Positions 6,659-13,654 of a stretch of 42,545 nucleotides of DNA are shown piece after piece. The DNA comes from a virus: the IMG/VR virus record IMGVR_UViG_3300046559_000483, positions 1 through 42,545 of that record, one strand, 5' to 3'. The notes under the pieces were generated by a model. The model was given only the letters and a program-made list of their open reading frames with translations. It was not told the DNA's origin and did no database searches. Within the stretch, counting starts at the first letter, position 1; every line of letters begins with the position of its first letter. A program made the position numbers and the translations under genes.

Positions 6659-9600
6659 TGGCCCCGTGGTTCGGCAAACGCCAGAAGCAGCAGGGCATAC
6701 GTGTCCTGACTGCGGCCGGCAAGCGTATAGACGTAGGCGATCGTCACGAGGCGATGGTCATGCGCGCGTTGCGCCAGGGCTGGCAGGCCGACGCCTGGAA
6801 CTACTGGGCCAGCATCGGTGAGATCCACTACGCCGTGAAGTTCTTGGCCAACTGCGCCGCGCGGATGCAGCTCTACACGGCCGCCTACCCTAACGAAGGG
6901 GAGACGGACAAACCGGCGCCGCTGGCCGAGGTGGCTGGCATACCGCCCGAGGTTGCGTCCATAGCCGAGCAGGCGATGCTCGAGCTAGGGCACGGCAAGC
7001 TGGCGCTGGGGCAGATCATGGCGGCGCTCAGCACCAACACGAGCGTGGCCGGCGAGTCGTGGCTGGTGGGCATACCCGACCCGGTCACAGGCGAGCCGCA
7101 GTGGAAGGTGCGCTCGGTCCACGAAATCGTCATCAAGGACGACCGCTGGACGCTGCGGGAGGTGCCGGCCGACGCACAGGGCATCATCCCGTGGATCACG
7201 CTGGACCCGCGCACTACGGTGCTCTCGCGCATCTGGACGCCCTCGCCGCAGTTCAGCAAGCTGGCCGACAGCCCGATGCGGGCGATGCTGGACGACTGTG
7301 AGAGCCTGCTGATCCTGCGCCGCATGATCCGCGCCGAGGGCCGCTCGCGTCTTGCCACCGCCGGCATCCTGGTCGTGCCCAACGAGCTGTCGATCAAGGC
7401 GCCAACAGACGACAACGCCGACCCACAGGCTGACCCGTTCATGGGGCCGCTGGCTGAAGCGATGATGGAGCCGATCGCGGATGAGGGCGTGGCGTCGGCC
7501 GTGGTGCCCATCGTGGTGCGTGGGCCTGTCGAGGCAGCCAAGGAGCTGCGGCACATAGACATGGCGCGTAGCTTCGATGCCGAGGCGGGCAAGCTGCGCG
7601 AAGAGCTAATCGGCATCATCGCCACGAGCTTCGACCTGCCCAAGGAGGTCATCACGGGCATCGTGGACCTCAACCATTGGAGTGCGTGGCAGGTAGACGA
7701 CAACACCTTCCGCCATCACGTAGAGCCGCACGTCATCGAGTGCTGCGACAGCCTCACGGCCGCATACCTGCGCCCCTACCTCGAAGCCGCTGGTGTAGAC
7801 GCCACGCTGGCCCGGCGCGTCTGTATTTGGTACGACGCCACCGAGCTGGTCACGCATCCCGATCAGACGAAGGATGCGCTGGACCTGCACGACCGCCTGG
7901 TGATCAGTGACGAGGCCCTGCTGCGCGTGGCCGGGTTCGAGGCCGCCGACAAGCCCGGCAAGCCCGAGTTGCAGGTGCGGCTGCTCGAGAAGATGCGGAC
8001 ATGGCCACCTAACCTCGTGATGGCCTTCCTCCACGCTTGGGATCCCACGCTGGTGGCGCCGTCCATGACCGGCCCGCCCGCGATCCCCGGCATAGGCCCC
8101 GGTGGCGTGGAGGCCCCCGAACCACCCCCCGGCACGCCTCCCGCGGCCGGCGCAGCCCCCTCTCCGCCGGCACAGCCGGGGGGTGGACTCCCTTCGCCGG
8201 CCACGGCACCGCCGGGGCACAACGGCACGCCGCCGATGCAACGGCAACTGCCGGCGCCGCCCACGACGGCCAGCGGCGGGTTGGAGGCCGTCGCTACTGT
8301 GCTGGCCGCAGACCCAGAGCGGGCAGAGCAACTGCTGGAGCTGCTGGCCCATGCGCCCATCGCGCACAAGGCTGACGCGGCTGCGCCCGGCGAAGGCTCC
8401 ACAGCGCCCGAAGGTGCCAGCGAAGAAGTGCCCACTGAACCCGTGACGCTGACGCCCGAAGAAACGGAACAGGCCGAAGCGGCGCTGCGGGAATACGAAA
8501 CCAAGACGGACGCCGAACGGGAAAAAGAACGAGAAGAAGCCGAAAAGGCAGGCGAACCGGAACCGGGTGACGCACCGCCCACGGCACCACCAGGCGGCAC
8601 GATCCAGGACCTCCACCCGCGCATACAGCGCGAATGGGCACAGCGGGCCACGCGCGGCGCCAAGCAGCGCCACCACGCCAAGCCCAAGGCCCACAAGGGC
8701 GAGAAACGAGGCAAGGGCGGGCGCTTCGAGCCGCTAACGGCCGCCGGCAAGCGCCGCGGCAAGGGCCTGCGCACGTCACAGCGCCTGGTCGCCATAGACC
8801 AGGACCTGCGCGCCCGGCTGCAGGTGGCGGCCAATGCGGCGATGCTGCGGCAGCTAGAACGCGCCGGCCAGCGCCTGCGCAAGAGCGTGGCGCGCGACGA
8901 GCGGGCGCGCGGGAAGATTGCGCACAAGTCGACCTATCTTGTGGCGGCGGCTCTTGGTCCAGCTGGGGTCGCCGCCACAGGGCTCACACCCACGGACCTG
9001 CTGGGCCGCGACTGGAACGGGCTTAAGGCCCAGTTCGAGGAGTGGGTTGCCGCAGCCCAGCAGCAGGCCGTGCGGCTGGCCCTCGGCCTGGTAGACCCGC
9101 CCAAGGAGGTCGTGAAGGCAGCCGAAGCCCGGCTCGAGGAGCAGCGCGCGCTCGCCTGGCGATCGCTGGCCGCCGAGCTATCGCAGCTGGCCGAACGCCT
9201 GCTCTACCACCCGCACCCCGACGACGAAGGGCCGGCCAACCCAAACACGCTGGTGCCGACGGGCGTGCTGCGCCGTGCGCTGGCCATTGCCGGCGGGGCC
9301 AAGCCGCGTGTCCTGACCGCTGCAGGCGAGGGCGAAGTGAATGAAGGCGCCGTGGCAACGATGCCCACGGAGGGCGTGGACGTGGTGCTGGCCGGCGACG
9401 AACCCAGCGAAGGCGGCAGCGTGTCGGTGGGCGTGGGCCAGATCGGCACGGGCGAAGCGGTGGGCGACCTGATCGAAGCCGGCGGCGGCGGGCAGGAGGG
9501 CTGGGAATGGGTGCATGGCCCGGCGCTCAACCCCTTCGAGCCGCACGTGGACCTGGATGGCACGACGTTCGTCTCTTTCGACGACGAAGCCCTAGCCAAC

Positions 9601-10119
9601 ACGGGCGACTTCCCAGACAACGAGTTCTACATGCCGGGCGACCACGATGGCTGCACGTGCGACTACATGCCGGTGCTGCTGGCGCCCGACGAAGTGCCAG
9701 CAGCCGAAGGGGGACCAAGTTGGGAGGACGCGGTGGCGATGGTGGCACAGGCCAACGAGGGCACGTCCTATGGTACGGCCAACGCCGAGGTCCATGCGGC
9801 ATCAACGACAACCGACCACCCGCAGTTCTTCTACCATCAGAGCAAGGCCAGCAACCGAGAGTCGATCGACGCCACAGGGCTTGAGGCCAATCGATCTCTC
9901 GGCGGCAAGACGACTCGCATATACCTTGCGGAAGAGCGGCCCGTGTTGGTGGCTCGCAGTGACAGCGCCCCGAAAGACCTCTACCGAATTGACACCGCTG
10001 GCCTGCCCCTGCGACCCGACCCAGAGCTGCCCGGCAAGTGGGCCATAGCTGAACAGGACATTGCTGCTGCCCGCCTCAATCTCATAGGCACAACACACCC
10101 CGACGGTCTGCCGGGGTAA
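6658..10119 (+). CDS. Portal-MuF-ADP-ribosyltransferase fusion protein
   Basis: A 1153-residue protein, far longer than a portal alone (about 450-550). Residues ~20-470 are portal-like (WNYWASIGEIHYAVKFLA near 48, IIATSFDLPKEVI near 320). Residues ~470-540 are Pro/Gly-rich, and ~570-650 form an acidic linker rich in GAA codons. Residues ~660-1010 are a MuF-type head morphogenesis region ending in WVHG, FEPHVDLDG, FVSFDDEAL and GDHDGCTCDYMP. Residues ~1055-1145 look like an ADP-ribosyltransferase or KptA-like domain (FFYHQS with H1060, TTRIYLAEE, LYRIDTAGLPLRPDP, WAIAEQDI). LTAAG motifs at 17-21, 693-697 and 886-890 lie at domain borders. DNA passage, head assembly and possibly delivery of the enzyme are the expected roles. 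Confidence 0.8.
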   Translation: MAPWFGKRQKQQGIRVLTAAGKRIDVGDRHEAMVMRALRQGWQADAWNYWASIGEIHYAVKFLANCAARMQLYTAAYPNEGETDKPAPLAEVAGIPPEVASIAEQAMLELGHGKLALGQIMAALSTNTSVAGESWLVGIPDPVTGEPQWKVRSVHEIVIKDDRWTLREVPADAQGIIPWITLDPRTTVLSRIWTPSPQFSKLADSPMRAMLDDCESLLILRRMIRAEGRSRLATAGILVVPNELSIKAPTDDNADPQADPFMGPLAEAMMEPIADEGVASAVVPIVVRGPVEAAKELRHIDMARSFDAEAGKLREELIGIIATSFDLPKEVITGIVDLNHWSAWQVDDNTFRHHVEPHVIECCDSLTAAYLRPYLEAAGVDATLARRVCIWYDATELVTHPDQTKDALDLHDRLVISDEALLRVAGFEAADKPGKPELQVRLLEKMRTWPPNLVMAFLHAWDPTLVAPSMTGPPAIPGIGPGGVEAPEPPPGTPPAAGAAPSPPAQPGGGLPSPATAPPGHNGTPPMQRQLPAPPTTASGGLEAVATVLAADPERAEQLLELLAHAPIAHKADAAAPGEGSTAPEGASEEVPTEPVTLTPEETEQAEAALREYETKTDAEREKEREEAEKAGEPEPGDAPPTAPPGGTIQDLHPRIQREWAQRATRGAKQRHHAKPKAHKGEKRGKGGRFEPLTAAGKRRGKGLRTSQRLVAIDQDLRARLQVAANAAMLRQLERAGQRLRKSVARDERARGKIAHKSTYLVAAALGPAGVAATGLTPTDLLGRDWNGLKAQFEEWVAAAQQQAVRLALGLVDPPKEVVKAAEARLEEQRALAWRSLAAELSQLAERLLYHPHPDDEGPANPNTLVPTGVLRRALAIAGGAKPRVLTAAGEGEVNEGAVATMPTEGVDVVLAGDEPSEGGSVSVGVGQIGTGEAVGDLIEAGGGGQEGWEWVHGPALNPFEPHVDLDGTTFVSFDDEALANTGDFPDNEFYMPGDHDGCTCDYMPVLLAPDEVPAAEGGPSWEDAVAMVAQANEGTSYGTANAEVHAASTTTDHPQFFYHQSKASNRESIDATGLEANRSLGGKTTRIYLAEERPVLVARSDSAPKDLYRIDTAGLPLRPDPELPGKWAIAEQDIAAARLNLIGTTHPDGLPG

Positions 10120-10140
10120 GCCCGTACCATAGGAGGCACC

Positions 10141-12279
10141 ATGAGCCAGAAGACACGCACCGAGCTGATCGCCTCCTACGGGTACGGCGACGAGGCGGCC
10201 AGCCTGGCCGAGGCGCCCGCGCCGCCCAACCCCGAGCCCGCCGAGGCCGGCGACGAGGGCCAGATCCTTGCCGCCATCGAAGCCGCCATCGCCGCACAGG
10301 AAGCAGACGAGGATGTGGCCACGGACCCAAACGACGCCAAGACCTTGGACCTGTTGAAGCAGGCACTGGAGGCACACCTAGCGGACGTGGCAGCAGAGGC
10401 CCCACAAGCGGCGCCTCCCGCCAAGGCAGCACCGCCCGTGGGCACCCCTAAAGGGCCGGCCAAGCCAGCGGCGCACGCAGCGGCTGGCGTGTGCACGATG
10501 TGCGGCGGCAGCGGCAAGACGAGCGAGGGCAAGGTCTGCGCGATGTGCAACGGCAGCGGCAAGCTAGCCCTGACGCCCGGCCCGGAGGCGCCGGGGAAAG
10601 CCAAGATGCCAACCCAAGCACAGGCCGACAAGAAAGGCCCGGAAAACGGCGACGTCTGCCAGAACCAGGACTGCGGGCACACGGCCGCGATGCACGCCAA
10701 CGAACAGGGCGGCGACAACGTAGGCGCGTGCACGGCGCCGGACTGCAAGTGCCCGAACTTCCAGACGGAAGAAGAAGCGTCGTCCGGTGAACCCGGCACG
10801 CCCAACCTGCAGGCAGCCATGCCCGGCACACCGCCTGGCGCGGCGCCCACCGAGGGCGAGCCCAAGACGCAGCAGAACGCACCGCCGCCAGTCGAAGGAG
10901 GAGAAAACATGGGCGCATCGTTCGTCATTCCCGTGGGCATCATCGAGGGCCAGGAGACGGGCGACGGCAGGATGATCGCGCCGGGCGCCCTCACGTGGCG
11001 CGAGCCGCCGATGCCGCTCATGCTGCTCACGACCAGCCCGCACGACCCCAGCGGCATGTCGCCCAACGACCCGGCTGTGATCGCCGGCCGCATCGACAGC
11101 CTCGAGCGCGTCGACGGCGAGGGCGGCACGCAGGTGATCTGCGCCAAGGGCTTCTGCCTGCCCAACGAGGACGGCCAGCAGCTGGCGCAGCTCTGCGAGT
11201 CGATGGGCCGGCTGGGCGTTAGCGGCGACGTGGCCGTGGACGCCACCGAGATCACGGGTGTGGAGATGGACCCGGATATGCCGGGCCTGCCGCTGAACAT
11301 GAACGAGCAGATCACCGAGGGCACCATCATGGGCTTCACGGCCTGCCCGTTCCCGGCGTTCGAGGGCGCCTACATGGTGCTGGGCGACGGCACCGAGGAG
11401 GCGCCCGCGGCCATAGCGCAGCGCAGCCCCGAGAAGTCGGCGGAAGCCAAGCAGACGCCGCCCCTGGCCGCCTCAATCCACTTCATGGCTTACGAGGAGT
11501 GCGTGCCCTGCCAGGAGGGCTTCGACATCATCACGGCGGCCGGTGGCCCGGTGCGCCCGCCCGCGGCGTGGTTCGCAGACCCGGACTTCGTGGTGGGAGA
11601 CGACCGGCTGGTGGAGATCCTGGACAAGCGCGGCAACGGCGACGCCTACGCCTGCCCGCTCACCGTCACCGAGGATGGCCGGGTGTACGGGCACATCGCC
11701 CCGTGGGGCGTCTGCCACACCGGCAAGCTCGGCACGTGCGTGACGGCGCCGCACACGACCACCGACTACGCCTACTTCCGGCTGGGCGAGATCCAGACGG
11801 CCGAGGGCGAGCACATCAAGGTGGGCAAGCTGACGGCCGACGTAGGCCACGCCACCACACAGCCGGGCGTCATGGGCTTCACGGCTCCCGAGGCGATCGC
11901 CCACTACGACAACAGCGCCCTGCAGGTGGCCTACGTAAACATCGGCGAGGACGAGTTCGGCATCTGGGTGGCCGGCGCCGTGGCGCCCACGGCCACCGAA
12001 GAGCAGGTGCAGAAGCTCCGGGCATCGAGCATCAGCGGCGACTGGCGCGGCATCGGCGGCAAGCCTGAGCTGGTGGCGGCCCTGTGCGTGAACCAGCCGG
12101 GCTTCCCGCTGGCCGTCGTGGCGCACGGGCAGCAGGCGCTGGTGGCTGCCGGCGCGTCGGTGATGGCGCACCTGAAGGACCCGCGGCCCAGCGCCACGGG
12201 CCTGCCTCAGTGGGCCGAGGGTCCGCTGCTCGAGCTGGCCGCGCAGCGTGCGCGCGAGCGCGTGCAAGCACTCGGCTAA
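10141..12279 (+). CDS. Capsid maturation protease with zinc-finger extension
   Basis: A 712-residue protein preceded by AGGAGG. Residues 1-256 are an Ala/Pro-rich extension with two DnaJ-type repeats (CTMCGGSG at 118-125, CAMCNGSG at 133-140) and a second Cys/His cluster (C173, C178, H180, H185, C197, C202, C204). Residues ~258-435 resemble prohead proteases of actinophages (SPHDPSG, AGRIDSLERV, GVSGDVAVDATE). After IITAAGG (463-469), residues ~470-685 match the conserved second half of these proteins (PPAAWFADP, GRVYGHIAPWGVCH, TDYAYFRLGE, AIAHYDNSAL, GIWVAGAVAP, SGDWRGIGG). It should cleave scaffold and capsid precursor during head maturation. A strong internal start at 10909 could yield a 456-residue form lacking the zinc region. 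Confidence 0.75.
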   Translation: MSQKTRTELIASYGYGDEAASLAEAPAPPNPEPAEAGDEGQILAAIEAAIAAQEADEDVATDPNDAKTLDLLKQALEAHLADVAAEAPQAAPPAKAAPPVGTPKGPAKPAAHAAAGVCTMCGGSGKTSEGKVCAMCNGSGKLALTPGPEAPGKAKMPTQAQADKKGPENGDVCQNQDCGHTAAMHANEQGGDNVGACTAPDCKCPNFQTEEEASSGEPGTPNLQAAMPGTPPGAAPTEGEPKTQQNAPPPVEGGENMGASFVIPVGIIEGQETGDGRMIAPGALTWREPPMPLMLLTTSPHDPSGMSPNDPAVIAGRIDSLERVDGEGGTQVICAKGFCLPNEDGQQLAQLCESMGRLGVSGDVAVDATEITGVEMDPDMPGLPLNMNEQITEGTIMGFTACPFPAFEGAYMVLGDGTEEAPAAIAQRSPEKSAEAKQTPPLAASIHFMAYEECVPCQEGFDIITAAGGPVRPPAAWFADPDFVVGDDRLVEILDKRGNGDAYACPLTVTEDGRVYGHIAPWGVCHTGKLGTCVTAPHTTTDYAYFRLGEIQTAEGEHIKVGKLTADVGHATTQPGVMGFTAPEAIAHYDNSALQVAYVNIGEDEFGIWVAGAVAPTATEEQVQKLRASSISGDWRGIGGKPELVAALCVNQPGFPLAVVAHGQQALVAAGASVMAHLKDPRPSATGLPQWAEGPLLELAAQRARERVQALG
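10896..10911 (+). promoter_or_regulatory. Internal ribosome-binding site and in-frame ATG in the protease gene
   Basis: AAGGAGGAG lies a few nucleotides before ATG 10909, which is in frame (codon 257) and immediately precedes the protease domain. This is one of the strongest ribosome-binding sites in the window. It would make a short protease without the zinc extension. Confidence 0.55.
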
Positions 12280-12494
12280 ACGCCCTCGCACAAAGTCTCG
12301 GCGGATCGCTGTCAAGCGAACATTTATGTTGGCTTGCTAGTGCGGTTTTCGGCTGCGGGGTTTCCGCAAAGGCCCTGCAAAGGCACAAAGTCCAGAATCG
12401 GCGTTTAGTAGAATTCGTGTACGGCGCGGAAGAAGTTACCCGCCGTGCGGACCTTGACAACTGCATAGCCCGAGCGCTGAAAGGAGGGCCAGCC
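12280..12494 (+). promoter_or_regulatory. Intergenic region with candidate promoter for the metallohydrolase
   Basis: This 215-nt gap is less GC-rich than its surroundings. It holds GCACAAAGTC twice (12290-12299 and about 12383-12392), a TAGAAT -10-like hexamer at 12409-12414, and TTGACA at 12454-12459. The TTGACA has no good -10 partner 17 nt on. AAAGGAGGG at 12481-12489 is the ribosome-binding site of the next gene. I see no gene in the gap. The promoter call is a pattern match only. Confidence 0.35.
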
Positions 12495-13058
12495 ATGGCC
12501 CGTGACAGCCAGCGGTCGAAGGTGTACGCAGCGGAGCGTGCCGCGTTCCCGCAGCGCAACGAAAACCTGACCACCGCAGAGGCGCAGGCGATAATCGACA
12601 AGTGGTCGTCCAGCGCCTACCTACGCAAGCGCTACCCACGTGCTGCGTACCCACTGGAAGTACGCGATGGCCGCGGTCGCAGGAACGCCGCCTACCTGGG
12701 GCACTACAGCCCGAGCGAAAACGGCTACCTAAGCCACGGCCGCTACGCCATTGCGATACCGAAGTGGGGGCGCTCCAAGTGGGTGCTAGCCCACGAGTTC
12801 GCGCATCACCTCGTCGGCATGAGGGATGGTGCGTGGCACGACTGGAAGTTCGTCGAGGCATATCTGTACGTCGTGCGGGTGTTCCTCGGCAAGGGCACTG
12901 AAGAGACGCTCAAGGCCGAGATGAAGGCCCGGCGCGTGAAGTGGCGCAAGCCAGTGAAGCGCCAGATGACGGACGAGCAACGGCAGGCTGCCCGCGAGCG
13001 AATGCTCGCGATGCACGCCACCGGAGCACTCAGCAAGAAGAACGGCCCCGACGCCTAA
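12495..13058 (+). CDS. Zinc metallohydrolase, TIGR04338-like
   Basis: A 187-residue protein from ATG 12495 after AAAGGAGGG. It begins RDSQRSKVYAAE, the signature opening of the TIGR04338 putative metallohydrolases of mycobacteria and their phages. It contains HEFAHHL (H100, E101, H104) with a probable third ligand in AWHDWKF (H115). The N-terminal half has strands preceding the active helix (AAYLGHY, YAIAIPKWG); the C-terminal half is basic and helical. The fold suggests a peptidase, but no substrate of this family is known to me. It lies between the maturation protease and the capsid gene. Confidence 0.75.
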   Translation: MARDSQRSKVYAAERAAFPQRNENLTTAEAQAIIDKWSSSAYLRKRYPRAAYPLEVRDGRGRRNAAYLGHYSPSENGYLSHGRYAIAIPKWGRSKWVLAHEFAHHLVGMRDGAWHDWKFVEAYLYVVRVFLGKGTEETLKAEMKARRVKWRKPVKRQMTDEQRQAARERMLAMHATGALSKKNGPDA

Positions 13059-13074
13059 ACGCCGAGGCCGCAAC

Positions 13075-13326
13075 CTACCCTACACACACGCAGAATGATA
13101 GCCGCTCGGGCTGTGCAGTTGTTTGGTCTGCGCTACGGCGCCCGGCGTCGGGACGCACCGCCGCCCGGCGGTCTGTGCCCAGCCGGCGCTCGACCTCGGC
13201 CAGCGCCACCAGCCACTCGCCGGTCGCCCGGTGGGCCAGCTCCTCGGTTGGATTGGTCTCTAGCGGTCTCATGGCGGGCATCCCGCGCAGAACCTCGAGC
13301 GCATCACCGGCGATGATCTCAGCCAC
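13075..13326 (-). CDS. Small hypothetical protein, second gene of a minus-strand pair
   Basis: GTG at 13326-13324 overlaps the stop of the upstream minus-strand gene by 8 nt (GTGGCTGA). The 83-residue product has a helical middle (ELAHRATGEWLVALAEVERRLGTD) and an Arg/Ala-rich tail. No family is recognised. It converges with the metallohydrolase gene with only 16 nt between stops, and no hairpin terminator is visible there. Confidence 0.45.
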   Translation of the reverse strand: MAEIIAGDALEVLRGMPAMRPLETNPTEELAHRATGEWLVALAEVERRLGTDRRAAVRPDAGRRSADQTTAQPERLSFCVCVG

Positions 13327-13498
13327 GGGTAGCCTCTGGCCACACCACGCCATCGGTCTCGGCTGCGGCCTTGATGGCCTCCCGCATGCAGGCGTCCTTG
13401 GCCTTCTCTGCGTCGCCGAAGTGATCGACCCACACCTCGGCGTTGTAGGCTCGCCAGGCGTCGCGTATGGCTGCGGGGCTGGGGCTGGGGCTAGGCAT
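13319..13498 (-). CDS. Small hypothetical protein, first gene of a minus-strand pair
   Basis: ATG at 13498 follows a good ribosome-binding site (GAAGGAGGC on the minus strand), giving 59 residues. After a PSPSPS start the product is one helical stretch with AWRAYNAEVWVDHFGDAEKAKDACMREAIKAA split by short turns; only its Trp and Asp/His content is distinctive. A TAAGAT hexamer (13533-13528) upstream is a plausible -10. Function unknown. It opposes the surrounding structural genes. Confidence 0.5.
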   Translation of the reverse strand: MPSPSPSPAAIRDAWRAYNAEVWVDHFGDAEKAKDACMREAIKAAAETDGVVWPEATRG

Positions 13499-13654
13499 CG
13501 TGGCCTCCTTCGGGTTCGGGTCTGCACATCTTAGCGCCACCCGTGCTACGCTTGCGACATCGGCGCCATAGGCGCAACGCCCCGCACAGTAGGCCATCGG
13601 CCCCGCGGAGCTTAGGTTCTACATACCTTTCGAGCACCGAAGGAGCCGATCACG
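13499..13654. promoter_or_regulatory. Divergent promoter region before the major capsid gene
   Basis: This 156-nt gap separates divergent genes. Leftward, TAAGAT (13533-13528) sits about 30 nt before the ATG at 13498. Rightward, TACGCT (13547-13552) and TAGGTT (13613-13618) are both TANNNT hexamers upstream of the capsid gene. Clear -35 boxes are missing. GAAGGAG at about 13639-13645 is the capsid ribosome-binding site. Strong capsid expression makes a dedicated promoter plausible. Confidence 0.4.

Noticed and set aside
6885-8927. Long minus-strand open frames opposite the portal gene
   Set aside because: They mirror the codon structure of the high-GC + strand gene, show Ser/Arg/Pro-rich low-complexity products and have no ribosome-binding sites.
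1-10500. High frequency of CTAG as a sign of unusual selection
   Set aside because: I counted about 21 CTAG sites in the first 10.5 kb, which is below the random expectation for this GC content, so it is not over-represented.
12454-12489. TTGACA at 12454-12459 as a sigma70-type -35 box
   Set aside because: The sequence 17 nt downstream (CTGAAA) is a poor -10 and overlaps the ribosome-binding site, leaving no room for a leader.
12084-12494. Long upstream extension of the metallohydrolase frame back to 12084
   Set aside because: It would overlap the protease gene out of frame and skip the strong AAAGGAGGG site; family sequence begins at ATG 12495.
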